From [Clostridium] aminophilum (lineage in GTDB: Bacteria > Bacillota > Clostridia > Lachnospirales > Lachnospiraceae): a stretch of DNA of 62,108 nt. Positions 1-8,591 of the stretch are shown piece by piece; the first letter of the stretch is position 1; each line of letters starts with the position of its first letter. Location of the stretch: positions 1-62,108 of the forward strand of contig NZ_FOIL01000014.1 in assembly GCF_900101295.1 (NCBI RefSeq). Direction: 5' to 3'. The notes under the pieces were generated by a model. That model did not search any database, had not been told where the DNA came from, and worked only from the letters and a program-made list of their open reading frames with translations. The translations under genes and the position numbers were made by a program.

Positions 1-252
1 AGGATCCTGAGTCATAGCTGAGCTGGCACCCTGGTTATGGATAGGCAGAACGAAGGAAGTGAGGACGCCCAAAGAGGCTGATCCTGTTGGACATGAGAGG
101 TGAGCTGCCATATAGGGATGGGTATACATCGAGGCCATTTAAATCGTAATCAAACGACGCTTTATTTGGAGTACCCAAAAAACCTATATATCTGTCAATT
201 TAGGCAAGGATTAGTCCATAACCAAGCAATCACTCAATCTGAGGATGAATAA
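1..252. other. Left-edge region without a recognised gene
   Basis: No complete gene is visible here. A short open frame on the plus strand runs from about 97 (possible GTG at 100) to a TAA at 250-252, roughly 50 codons, with no convincing ribosome binding site and no family that I recognise. The sequence before it is rich in GAGG/CTGATCC-type blocks and could be the tail of a mobile element or of a structured RNA cut by the window edge. It stops shortly before a dispersed repeat, so it may be mobile DNA, but this is only inference. Confidence 0.25.
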
Positions 253-290
253 AAATCTATGAATTTACACAAAAAAACACTTGATTAATT

Positions 291-511
291 GGAGAGGAAA
301 TTTCTCCGAATTCCCTATGAAACAAACACGCTCCGCGAGGATGCGCACGCCGCTGTAAGCAAATTCACTAAGCTCGAGAAAACCAGCCGCAGCACGCTAT
401 TTCACTAAGCGGCAAAGCCGCTAAGTGAAATATGTGTCGCTAAGAGCTTCGCCAAGGACGCTGTCACCTAACGGTGACCAGCGGCGGCGCGCAAAGTCCG
501 CGGGGGCGGTA
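291..511 (+). repeat. Dispersed modular hairpin repeat, copy 1
   Basis: This is one of three long copies of an intergenic repeat; the others are inverted, at 40603-40830 and 42591-42764. Modules in order: an end hairpin with AAATTTCTCCG (291-324), a block with CGCTCCGCGAGGATGCGCAC (about 328-357), a block AAATTCACTAAGCTCGAG (361-378), and a private 16-bp near-perfect stem at 398-432 (one A-A mismatch, AAA loop). Then come GCTAAGAGCTTCGCCAAGGA, a GTCACC/GGTGAC hairpin (463-478), and a GC-rich end with GGCGGCGCGCAAAGTCCGCG. The private stem is absent from the other copies. No transposase is associated. Confidence 0.8.
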
Positions 512-692
512 TACGTAAGAAAAACGTTATGGATCCGGATGTGCCGAGTGTAGCAAATTGTGTAAAATTGTGTTATCATCAATAAGATTCCTTTATCGTG
601 TTTTTAAGCGCTTTTTAGGGATTTTGAATTCAAAACAATGGTAGAATCAGACAGAAATAACTGTCAAAAAAAGGAGCAGGAAGAGGACTACG

Positions 693-1106
693 ATGGACTA
701 TTTACTGTGTTATCCAAGTTCAGAGAACCTGACAAGGGAAAAGTGTGAAAAGGTTCACAACATTCTTGCGCGAATGTCAGAAAAGTATAAGCTCAGAATT
801 GTGCCGGAACCGATGAAAAGTATTTATTACAAATGTCCGGATTTCAGCCGGAAATTCCGCATTTACAAGAAAATCCGGGATCGGGAAAACGGCGGTGATG
901 CGTATCTCGAAAAGGACGAGGAGATTATGCTTCTCTCGGAGTGTCGGGATGACGAGGAAAAACAGCTCATGAAGGAGTGCATATACGCATACCAGTATGA
1001 GTCGGGCGTTGTTCTCAAGGCGTTCCACGAGAGAGAAAAGAAATTCAGACGAGAGGATGCACATGAGCAGCAGAAAGATCGACAGGAATCAAAGAAATCT
1101 TCATGA
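693..1106 (+). CDS. Small conserved-looking protein of unknown function, upstream of PBP1
   Basis: A 137-residue, soluble, highly charged protein that I do not recognise. It has no signal peptide or membrane segment. The C-terminal 35 residues are very rich in Arg, Lys, Glu and Gln and look disordered or helical. The ATG at 693 is preceded by AAGGAGC and GGAAGAGG stretches that fit a ribosome binding site. Its last 44 bases overlap the start of the penicillin-binding protein gene in another frame, so the two are almost certainly co-transcribed and probably translationally coupled. A role next to peptidoglycan synthesis is suggested only by position. Confidence 0.6.
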   Translation: MDYLLCYPSSENLTREKCEKVHNILARMSEKYKLRIVPEPMKSIYYKCPDFSRKFRIYKKIRDRENGGDAYLEKDEEIMLLSECRDDEEKQLMKECIYAYQYESGVVLKAFHEREKKFRREDAHEQQKDRQESKKSS

Positions 1107-3570
1107 AAATACCGCATGGGTTGCGGTTCGTTCTGTATTTACGATTCTGAATGCGATGGTCCGTACACTCATTGTTCTGACGCTCTCGACGGCTGTGATC
1201 GGAGCTCTTTTTCTGGGTGTGAAACTGATTCCGATATACAACAGTTATAAGAAGCAGGTTGCAGGTGTTGTCGATCAGAGTACGCTGGAAACGTTCCGGC
1301 TTCAGGAGGCAAGTTACATCTACGATGTGAACGGAGATGCCATTGCAAAACTGACCGGGGATGAGGACTCGAGCTATCTGGCTTACGATGAGATTCCGAA
1401 AAATGCGGTCAATGCGTTTATCGCCATCGAGGACCGCAGCTTTTGGGATAACTCCGGTATTGATGTCCGGGGAATCATGCGTGTACTGGTGAACTATCTG
1501 AAGTCTTCCGGCGATGAGATGCACGGCGCGAGTACCATTACCCAGCAGCTGGCACGAAACCGTTTCCTGACCCGTGAAGTCAAGCTGGAACGAAAATTTA
1601 AAGAGATGCTGATCGCCATGGATCTGACAAAGAAATACACCAAAAAGCAGATCATGGAATTCTATATCAATGACATCAACTATGCCAACTATTATTATGG
1701 ACTTGAGGCTGCGGCAAAGGGATATTTCGGAAAAAGCGCAAAGGATCTGACGCTGAGTGAGACCGCTTATCTCTGTGCGATTCCGAACTCGCCGACTTAT
1801 TATAATCCGTACAACCATCCGGAACGCGCACTGACCAGAAGAGACAAGATTCTGGATGATATGTGTTCCATGGGATTTATCACGGATTCCGAGTGCAGGG
1901 CAGCCAAATCGGAGGAGATTTCCGTCTCAAGGCATCGCGTTCCGCTTCACAATTATGAGACGACGTATGCCATCGACTGTGCGGTCCGCTTTCTCATGAA
2001 GAAGGACGGGTTTGACTTCAAGTACGGTTTCCGCTCCACGGACGAGTACAAGAAGTATCAGGACCACTTCAATGAATTGTATGAGCAGGAGAGAAATGCG
2101 CTGTATACCGGAGGTTACTCCATCTATACGTCGCTGGATCCGGATCTTCAGACGAAGCTTCAGGGAGCGGTTGACGGCGTTCTCGCCTTTAACGATCAGA
2201 CGGCGGACAATGGAATCTTCAGCCTTCAGGGGGCGGCAACCGCGCTGGATAACAGCACCGGAAAGGTTGTGGCAATCGTCGGCGGAAGAACCCAGGAGAC
2301 GTCCACGTATACGCTGAATCGCGCCTTCCAGAGCTACCGGCAGCCGGGAAGTACAATAAAACCGCTGGTGGTATACACGCCGGCACTGGAAAACGGATAT
2401 ACTTCTTCCACGACGGTAACCGATATCAGCATTGATGCCGCGAAGGAAAAGGGCGTCGATGTCAGCACGCTGACCGGAAACACCATGCCGCTTCGAACCG
2501 CACTGGAAAAGAGCCGAAACGGTGTGGCCTGGTCCATTTACAGCGACCTGACACCGGAGCTCGGAATGGCGTATCTGACGCAGATGCGGTTCGACAACAT
2601 TGTCCCGGATGATTATTATCAGGCGACCGCTCTCGGCGGATTTACCCACGGTGTGACGACCGAGGAGATGGCCGGAGCGTATTCGGCGCTGGCAAATCAC
2701 GGCTCTTATAAAGAACCGACCTGTATTGTGCGCCTGGTCAACACACAGGGAAAAGATATCTTTGAAGAAAGTCCGTCGGTTCAGGTATACCAGCGCGAGA
2801 GCGCAGATATGATGGTCGACATGATGAAGGGCGTTATCACCAGAGGTACGGCTGCCGCCATGGGATGGAACAGTCCGGTTCAGGCGGCGGGAAAGACCGG
2901 AACGACAAACAACAGTAAAGATGGATGGTTCTGCGGTGTGACTCCGTATTACGCCGTATCGGTATGGGTTGGATATGACAAGCCGAAGGCACTGTCGAAC
3001 CTGTATGGCGCGACCTATCCGGCGTCTATCTGGAAGCAGGCGATGACAAGCCTGGTGGAAGGAAAAGAGGGCGTTCAGTTTGAGGCTCCGACGTCGGATC
3101 GCGGCCTCGGATCTTCGGAGTATCTTCAGGGGCATGAATCTTCCTTCCTCATCGACAACCGCAATTACACGACAGCGGATTACCGCGCGGATCATGCGAA
3201 GGCGGATAAAGCGCTGAAGATCATTCTGAGTCTTCGATCGGGAGAGGGGCAGTACGGTTCGGAAGACCGTGAGCTGGCAAAGAATCTGATTGCCCAGCTG
3301 AACAGTGAATCCATGAAGAAGAGAATGGAGTTGCTCTTAAAGTACGGCACAGCCGGAAGAGACAATCCGGCGGAGACGGCTGCGGAAGTTCAGACGCTTC
3401 CGGAAGGGGCGGATCCGGCTGCACAGGGCGGTGCGGAAGGCCCGGGCCCGGCGTCCGAGCAGACGCAGAATTCGGCACCTCAGCCGAATCGAAGTCAACC
3501 GCATGAGGAAGCGGCTTACGGCCCGGCAGCGCATCCGGTGGAGATTCCGGTTGGCCCGGCAGCGGGATAA
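1063..3570 (+). CDS. Class A penicillin-binding protein (transglycosylase/transpeptidase)
   Basis: A bifunctional peptidoglycan synthase of about 835 residues that polymerises lipid II glycan strands and cross-links stem peptides outside the membrane. Order: short basic cytoplasmic N-terminus, one membrane segment (about residues 20-50), GT51 transglycosylase with the catalytic Glu in EDRSFW (E123), then the transpeptidase. The transpeptidase has all three motifs: STIK (S430/K433), SRN and KTGT (K611). The last 60 or so residues are a Pro/Ala/Gly/Gln-rich tail. I chose ATG 1063 because AGAGG lies six bases upstream; ATG 1057 is an alternative and a longer in-frame start at 997 lacks a good site. 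It overlaps the preceding small gene by 44 bases and is followed by a strong terminator-like hairpin. Confidence 0.93.
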   Translation: MSSRKIDRNQRNLHENTAWVAVRSVFTILNAMVRTLIVLTLSTAVIGALFLGVKLIPIYNSYKKQVAGVVDQSTLETFRLQEASYIYDVNGDAIAKLTGDEDSSYLAYDEIPKNAVNAFIAIEDRSFWDNSGIDVRGIMRVLVNYLKSSGDEMHGASTITQQLARNRFLTREVKLERKFKEMLIAMDLTKKYTKKQIMEFYINDINYANYYYGLEAAAKGYFGKSAKDLTLSETAYLCAIPNSPTYYNPYNHPERALTRRDKILDDMCSMGFITDSECRAAKSEEISVSRHRVPLHNYETTYAIDCAVRFLMKKDGFDFKYGFRSTDEYKKYQDHFNELYEQERNALYTGGYSIYTSLDPDLQTKLQGAVDGVLAFNDQTADNGIFSLQGAATALDNSTGKVVAIVGGRTQETSTYTLNRAFQSYRQPGSTIKPLVVYTPALENGYTSSTTVTDISIDAAKEKGVDVSTLTGNTMPLRTALEKSRNGVAWSIYSDLTPELGMAYLTQMRFDNIVPDDYYQATALGGFTHGVTTEEMAGAYSALANHGSYKEPTCIVRLVNTQGKDIFEESPSVQVYQRESADMMVDMMKGVITRGTAAAMGWNSPVQAAGKTGTTNNSKDGWFCGVTPYYAVSVWVGYDKPKALSNLYGATYPASIWKQAMTSLVEGKEGVQFEAPTSDRGLGSSEYLQGHESSFLIDNRNYTTADYRADHAKADKALKIILSLRSGEGQYGSEDRELAKNLIAQLNSESMKKRMELLLKYGTAGRDNPAETAAEVQTLPEGADPAAQGGAEGPGPASEQTQNSAPQPNRSQPHEEAAYGPAAHPVEIPVGPAAG

Positions 3571-3617
3571 ACATCCGAGTGACCGTGAGAGACAAGAGAA
3601 TAAAATGAAGAAACAGA

Positions 3618-3665
3618 ACAGCCCCCGAATGTCGGATTGCTCCGGCATTCGGGGGCTGTTTCGGC
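3618..3665 (+). terminator. Hairpin terminator after the PBP gene
   Basis: A 14-bp perfect stem (3618-3631 with 3646-3659, ACAGCCCCCGAATG on the left arm) with a 14-base loop lies 48 bases after the PBP stop codon. The T-run behind it is short and interrupted (TTTC, then CTTCTTTT). Confidence 0.7.
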
Positions 3666-3848
3666 CTTCTTTTGGTGTTCTTTAATTTTCAGGTAACGCA
3701 AATTACGTGTGTGGTCCGGAGATCTTTCATAGTCGCTGTTCACGCAGTAAATCGAAAAGATGACTCATGAAAAATCGGTTCCGGCGCGCAGGGATCCGGG
3801 CGGAGGTTCGTTCCGCTATACCGGGGCCCGAGGGGCGGCAATGGGATT

Positions 3849-4646
3849 TCAGATGAAATCGGCTTCAAACAGGCCGAATTTCCGGCATGCGTTGTAGATT
3901 CCGTCCTGACCGATCGGATCGGTGATATAATCTGCCACTTCCTTCAGTTCGGGAACTGCATTTCCCATCGCGATTCCGGTGCCGACAGCGCGAATCACTT
4001 CGATGTCATTCATGCTGTCGCCGAATGCGACAGCGTCTTTCAGAGACGGATCTTCGTCGAAATACTGCGCGAGGCGTACGAGGCCGTCTGCTTTGGAACA
4101 GCCTTCTTCTACAATATCAGCGCCGGTTTGCGAAGAAAAAAGAGGAAAACGGACATTTGGAAAGGTTTTCTGCATTTCTTTCACCTGATCCGGGCTTCCG
4201 ACGAAGGCAAGTGTCCGGACAGGAAGCGTCAGAAGGGAGCTCGGGTCACGAAAATGACGCCCGCATTCGCCCCAGCGGCGGAGATCATTGGCCTCGACCG
4301 CTTCCGGATTCAGATAATAATCGTCGTCACCGTAGGTCATGCCGATGCTGTAGCCGCGTTCCTCACAGAAGGTCATCATGGCGCGGAGCAGATTCCGGTT
4401 AAAGTGATGTTCATAGAGAAGACGGGAACCGACTGTGATCTTGGTGCCGTTCATGTGTATCACGGCATCGGGCCGGATCAGATCAATGTATTGGCGGCTG
4501 TAGTGGGTATCCATATCACGTCCGGTGGCGAGAATAATCTTCTTTCCGGACTGCCGGAGCAGATCCAGAGCGCGAAGCGCGCTGTCGGGGATCCGTAAAT
4601 CCTTGTGATCCAACAACGTCATATCAAGATCAAAGCTGACGAGCAT
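3849..4646 (-). CDS. HAD-superfamily phosphatase, Cof type
   Basis: A 265-residue Cof-type (subclass IIB) haloacid dehalogenase-like hydrolase, the family that dephosphorylates sugar phosphates or cofactors such as FMN and PLP. Motif I is DLDMT (D6, D8), with Met where Gly is usual; motif II is in ATGRD; motif IV is GDSMND. The Cof cap lies between. No membrane segment. Start ATG at 4646 has GGAGG just upstream. It is transcribed towards the PBP gene and away from the tRNA-Pro locus and forms its own unit. The true substrate cannot be read from the sequence. Confidence 0.85.
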   Translation of the reverse strand: MLVSFDLDMTLLDHKDLRIPDSALRALDLLRQSGKKIILATGRDMDTHYSRQYIDLIRPDAVIHMNGTKITVGSRLLYEHHFNRNLLRAMMTFCEERGYSIGMTYGDDDYYLNPEAVEANDLRRWGECGRHFRDPSSLLTLPVRTLAFVGSPDQVKEMQKTFPNVRFPLFSSQTGADIVEEGCSKADGLVRLAQYFDEDPSLKDAVAFGDSMNDIEVIRAVGTGIAMGNAVPELKEVADYITDPIGQDGIYNACRKFGLFEADFI

Positions 4647-4750
4647 AGAGACCTCCGTTCATATCGTTCACATTTCTGCAGAAAGAAAAATAAAACCCGC
4701 AGAAGGGAACGAGAAGAAACAAGCTTCGCGAGTTGTCCGCACAAAAAAAT

Positions 4751-4823
4751 CGGGGCGACAAGATTTGAACTTGCGACCTCTCGGCCCCCAGCCGAGCGCG
4801 CTACCAAACTACGCCACACCCCG
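4751..4823 (-). tRNA. tRNA-Pro (anticodon GGG)
   Basis: Read on the minus strand, this 73-base segment folds as a cloverleaf: acceptor CGGGGTG with CGCCCCG (one G-U pair), anticodon stem CTCGG/CCGAG around loop CTGGGGG giving anticodon GGG, and a T-arm with loop TTCAAAT. CCA is not encoded. A well-formed promoter lies just upstream on the same strand. Confidence 0.92.
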
Positions 4824-4834
4824 TGTACCGGTCA

Positions 4835-4863
4835 ATTGTAGCATAATGTTCGGAGCGCGTCAA
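4835..4863 (-). promoter_or_regulatory. Promoter of tRNA-Pro
   Basis: On the minus strand TTGACG (4863-4858) and TACAAT (4840-4835) are separated by 17 bases, about 12 bases before the tRNA 5' end. This is close to the sigma-A consensus. Confidence 0.75.
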
Positions 4864-5008
4864 TTATGTGTGAAAAATGTGATATGATATAACGTATGGC
4901 TTGGAATTCAATCCGGGAAGGCCGCAGCGGGGGGCAGAAGATTACGGCGTACAGTAAGCCATGCCGCAGCAGTGGTACAATTCAGTGCAGACAGAAGTGG
5001 AGAGAAGA

Positions 5009-5620
5009 ATGGACAAACAGAGTGATCAGAAATCCCGGCTGGAGCGGCAGCTGGAGTTTATCCGCGAAATCGATAAAGAGAAAGAAATCATCCGGCAGAC
5101 ATATCTTGCCGACGGGTCAAGAAAAGAGGGGGACGCAGAGCATGCCTGGCATATGGCGATCATGACGGCGATTCTCGCGGAGTACTCGAATGAAAAAATA
5201 GATGTGCTTCATACCATACTGATGCTTTTAATCCATGACCTCGTCGAGATCGATGCAGGAGATACATACGCGTACGATCCGGCGGCGAAGAAGACACAGA
5301 AAAAGCGGGAAATGACGGCGGCAGACCGCATTTTCCGCCTTCTGCCGGATGACCAGGCGAAACTGTTCCGCGGAATCTGGGATGAATTCGAGGCATGGGA
5401 GACACCGGAGGCGAAATTTGCGCACACGATGGATAATCTTCAGCCGATGATCCTGAATGACGCATCCGACGGGCGAAGCTGGGTGGAACACGAAGTGAGT
5501 CTGGCACCGATCCTTGCGAGAAATGAAAGGACCCATGAGGGGAGCGAAGAACTCTGGAAATATCAGAAAGAGGAGATTATCGGGAAACATCTGAAGAAGG
5601 GGCACATCAGACCGGAATGA
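5009..5620 (+). CDS. HD-domain hydrolase (YfbR/HDDC2-like nucleotidase candidate)
   Basis: A 203-residue soluble protein of the HD metal-dependent phosphohydrolase superfamily. Metal ligands are visible as H in EHAWHMA, the HD pair in LIHDLVEIDAGD, and a C-terminal D in HTMDNLQ. The EIDAGDTYAYD stretch is typical of the HDDC2/YfbR branch, whose characterised members are 5'-deoxynucleotidases acting on dNMPs, so that is the likely but unproven activity. I place the start at ATG 5009, which follows GTGGAGAG; an in-frame ATG at 4961 lacks a good site. It lies alone between tRNA-Pro and asnA. Confidence 0.78.
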   Translation: MDKQSDQKSRLERQLEFIREIDKEKEIIRQTYLADGSRKEGDAEHAWHMAIMTAILAEYSNEKIDVLHTILMLLIHDLVEIDAGDTYAYDPAAKKTQKKREMTAADRIFRLLPDDQAKLFRGIWDEFEAWETPEAKFAHTMDNLQPMILNDASDGRSWVEHEVSLAPILARNERTHEGSEELWKYQKEEIIGKHLKKGHIRPE

Positions 5621-5716
5621 CGCCGGATCCGGAACTGCGGATGCTGCGGCCGGGCGCAATCGGGATGCGGAGCCGATACCGCGGGAGCGCACGCCGGGGA
5701 GAGCGAAGTTTTTTTC

Positions 5717-5746
5717 TTGCATATCATTCCATGGCGGTGCTATAAT
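5717..5746 (+). promoter_or_regulatory. Promoter of asnA
   Basis: TTGCAT (5717-5722) and TATAAT (5741-5746) with an 18-base spacer, about 90 bases before the asnA start. No T-box or other riboswitch signature was recognised between promoter and gene. Confidence 0.65.
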
Positions 5747-5836
5747 ATTCACCATTGTATGAAACATACATATACACCGACATAACATATGCGGATGCCT
5801 GTCTGTGCGCAGGCGATGAAAGAGAGGATTAGACAA

Positions 5837-6847
5837 ATGAAGAACCTGATTATTCCGGAGGGCTACGAGCCGCAGCTGAGTCTGCGCGAGACGCAGGTAG
5901 CTATCAAGACAATCAAAGACTTTTTCCAGAGAGAGCTTGCAAAGCAGCTGAATATCATCCGTGTTTCGGCTCCTCTGTTCGTTTTCCCGGAGACAGGTCT
6001 GAATGATAATCTGAATGGTATCGAGCGTCCGGTCGATTTCGGAATCGGAGAACTGAATGATCACAAGGCAGAGGTTGTTCAGTCTCTGGCAAAATGGAAG
6101 AGATATGCGCTGAAAGAGTACGGTTTTGCGCCGGGCGAGGGTATTTACACCGATATGAACGCGATCCGCAGAGATGAGGAGACCGATAATATCCATTCTC
6201 TGTATGTTGATCAGTGGGACTGGGAGAAAGTCATCAACCGCCGCGACCGCTCCATCGAGTATCTGGAGGAGACGGTGAGAAGCGTGTACAAAGCGCTGAA
6301 GGTAACCGAGGACTATATGGCCTACGAGTATGAGTACATCGGCCGATATCTTCCGAATGATATCACCTTCATCAATTCTCAGGAACTGGAAGACCGTTAT
6401 CCGGAGCTTTCTCCGAAGGAGAGAGAGTACAAGGCGGCGAAGCTTCACGGTGCGGTATTCATCGAGCAGATCGGCGACAAGCTGAAGAGCGGCGAGCCGC
6501 ACGACGGCAGAGCTCCGGACTATGATGACTGGAGCCTGAACGGTGATATTCTCGTATACTATCCGGTTCTGGACATCGCGCTGGAACTTTCGTCCATGGG
6601 TATCCGTGTCGATGAGAAATCCATGGCTTCCCAGCTCAAGAAGGCGGGATGCATGGAGAGAGCATCTCTTCCGTTCCAGAAGGCAATTCTCGAGGAGAAC
6701 CTCCCGCTGACCATCGGCGGCGGTATCGGACAGTCCCGTATCTGCATGTTCTTCCTGAGAAAAGCGCATATCGGAGAGATTCAGTCCTCCATCTGGCCGG
6801 ACGGCACCAGAGCAGAGGCGCTGAAGCATAATATTCGACTTCTTTAA
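5837..6847 (+). CDS. asnA: Aspartate--ammonia ligase
   Basis: Ammonia-dependent asparagine synthetase of 336 residues, which makes asparagine from aspartate, ammonia and ATP through an aspartyl-AMP intermediate. The class II aminoacyl-tRNA-synthetase-like fold is recognisable from conserved blocks such as [32 protein letters not shown] and the C-terminal GGGIGQSR motif. Length matches the family. The start at 5837 follows GAGAGG; an upstream in-frame ATG at 5789 is less likely. It is a single-gene unit with its own promoter and a terminator hairpin at 6920-6959. Its codon use looks more biased than its neighbours, as in well-expressed genes. Confidence 0.95.
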   Translation: MKNLIIPEGYEPQLSLRETQVAIKTIKDFFQRELAKQLNIIRVSAPLFVFPETGLNDNLNGIERPVDFGIGELNDHKAEVVQSLAKWKRYALKEYGFAPGEGIYTDMNAIRRDEETDNIHSLYVDQWDWEKVINRRDRSIEYLEETVRSVYKALKVTEDYMAYEYEYIGRYLPNDITFINSQELEDRYPELSPKEREYKAAKLHGAVFIEQIGDKLKSGEPHDGRAPDYDDWSLNGDILVYYPVLDIALELSSMGIRVDEKSMASQLKKAGCMERASLPFQKAILEENLPLTIGGGIGQSRICMFFLRKAHIGEIQSSIWPDGTRAEALKHNIRLL

Positions 6848-6919
6848 TCCGCACGATGCCAAGCCGGACCCCATGCCTGCATGGGATACCGGCGGCACCG
6901 CATTCGGCGGATGAAACAG

Positions 6920-6959
6920 AGAGGGATCGTTTTCCGGAGGAAGACGGTCTCTTTTTTTT
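6920..6959 (+). terminator. Terminator after asnA
   Basis: An imperfect stem (AGAGGGATCGTTTTCC against GGAAGACGGTCTCT) is followed directly by a run of eight T. It lies about 75 bases after the asnA stop. Confidence 0.75.
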
Positions 6960-7067
6960 GTGCTATACTGAACTCAGTGTTTGGCGGGAAACTGCTGGGG
7001 ACATCAGCGAGAGTCATGCATCGAAGACGGACATAAACCATGTGCGAACCGAGGCAGGGAGGATTTT

Positions 7068-8591
7068 ATGGCAGAGCATTATGATCTGGTAATTATCGGC
7101 GCCGGACCGGGCGGGTATACTGCGGCAGAGGCAGCGGTTCAGCTCGGCATGCGGACGGCGATCATCGAGAAGGATAAGATCGGCGGCGCTTTTATCAACA
7201 CCGGCTGTGTTCCGGCAAAGGCGCTCCTTCAGGCGGTCAGTGTCTACAGCGATGTCAAGCGATCGGAAATGTTCGGCGTCACAAAAGAGGGCGTCGGCTT
7301 CGACCTCCGGATGATGATGGATTATAAAGACCGGAAAGTGCAGGAGGTTCGCCGGCTCGAACAGAAGAGACTCATCGGCAGCGGCGTGACCTATATTCAC
7401 GGAACGGCAAAACTTCACCGGAACAATCAGGTCGAAATCGATACGGCAGAGGGCGTGAAATATGTCATCGGCGATAATGTCATCATTGCGTCCGGAGCCA
7501 TGCCGCGGGTGCTTCGCGTGCCGGGAATCTATCTTCCGCAGGCCATGAACAGCCGTGCCATCCTGAACGCGACGGAATGGCATTACGACCGTCTTGTGGT
7601 TGTCGGCGGCGGTGTGATCGGCGTGGAGTGCGCGACTATTTTCCGGACGCTGGGGTCTGAAGTCACCCTGCTGGAGAGAAGCAGCCGTCTGTTGGATACT
7701 TTGGATGAGGCAGTTTCGGATAAAATGAAGGAGAACCTGGAGGAAAAAGGCGTCCGCGTTCTCTGCGGCGTCTCCGTGAAAGGATTCGTGGAGGTGGACC
7801 CCTCGGTCAACAACGGTCCGGTGGAAGTGCACTATATGGACGGCGGAGAGGAAAAGAGCGTGGAATGTGACCGGGTTCTGGTTTCCTGCGGCCGGGAGTC
7901 GCGCGTTAAGACCGTTCTCGGCGACGACTGTACGGTAAAATTTGATCAGGATGGACACCCCATTATTGACCGCTCGTTTCAGACGACCCAGAAGGGCGTC
8001 TATCTGATCGGCGACTGCATTTCCCGTCAGAGGCTGGCGCACGTTGCGACATCCCAGGCGGTTTATGTGGTCGAGCATATTGCGAAAAAGGGCCACCGGA
8101 TGCAGATGACCGTCGTTCCAAACGGCATGTATGTAGTCCTCCCGATTGTTCCGGTATGTATCTTTACCGATCCAGAGGTGGCAACGGTGGGATTTACCGA
8201 GGCGGAAGCGGCGACCTACAATATGAAAGTCATCGTCGGGCGCAGGGAGCTTAAGGAAAACCGAAAGGCGATTCTGGCCGACAGCAGCAACGGATTTGTC
8301 AAACTGATCTTTGAGGCGTATACACATACGCTGGTCGGCGCGCAGATTATCTGTCCGAGAGCGGCGGATATGATCGGCGAGCTTGCAACCGCGATCGCGA
8401 ACGGACTGACCGAACATCAGCTCCACACGGCAATGCGCGCCCAACCGACCTACAGTGAGGCGATCAACGCAGCCATCGACGATGTATACCGACAGAGCGA
8501 AGAACTGAAAGAGGAGAAAAACAGTTATGAATACATTGGTTTCGGAGCGGATCCGCTTGCTTCGGGAGAAGATGAGGGAACAGAATATTGA
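7068..8591 (+). CDS. Lpd-like FAD/NAD(P) flavoprotein with degenerate active site
   Basis: A 507-residue protein of the class I pyridine nucleotide-disulfide oxidoreductase family, closest in layout to dihydrolipoamide dehydrogenase. The FAD site GAGPGG (residues 11-16), the NAD(P) site GGGVIGVE, the second FAD motif YLIGDC and the dimerisation domain are all present. The redox disulfide is not: where Lpd has CxxxxC this protein has F42 and C47 (GGAFINTGC). The catalytic His of the HPTxSE motif is Gln459 (RAQPTYSE), while Glu464 is kept. Ordinary Lpd chemistry is therefore not expected. Start ATG 7068 follows GGGAGG. The 3' end overlaps the aminopeptidase gene by 65 bases. No 2-oxoacid dehydrogenase genes are nearby. 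Confidence 0.85.
   Translation: MAEHYDLVIIGAGPGGYTAAEAAVQLGMRTAIIEKDKIGGAFINTGCVPAKALLQAVSVYSDVKRSEMFGVTKEGVGFDLRMMMDYKDRKVQEVRRLEQKRLIGSGVTYIHGTAKLHRNNQVEIDTAEGVKYVIGDNVIIASGAMPRVLRVPGIYLPQAMNSRAILNATEWHYDRLVVVGGGVIGVECATIFRTLGSEVTLLERSSRLLDTLDEAVSDKMKENLEEKGVRVLCGVSVKGFVEVDPSVNNGPVEVHYMDGGEEKSVECDRVLVSCGRESRVKTVLGDDCTVKFDQDGHPIIDRSFQTTQKGVYLIGDCISRQRLAHVATSQAVYVVEHIAKKGHRMQMTVVPNGMYVVLPIVPVCIFTDPEVATVGFTEAEAATYNMKVIVGRRELKENRKAILADSSNGFVKLIFEAYTHTLVGAQIICPRAADMIGELATAIANGLTEHQLHTAMRAQPTYSEAINAAIDDVYRQSEELKEEKNSYEYIGFGADPLASGEDEGTEY

Noticed and set aside
997-1062. Longer N-terminus of the penicillin-binding protein starting at 997
   Set aside because: It lies wholly within the upstream gene without a ribosome binding site; the start at 1063 has AGAGG at the right distance and gives a normal short cytoplasmic tail.
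5621-5836. Possible T-box or other riboswitch before asnA
   Set aside because: No T-box sequence (AGGGTGG-type) and no recognised aptamer; only a promoter and spacer are supported.
5228-6898. Long minus-strand frame opposite the HD-hydrolase gene and asnA
   Set aside because: A shadow of two well-supported plus-strand genes; no family resemblance.
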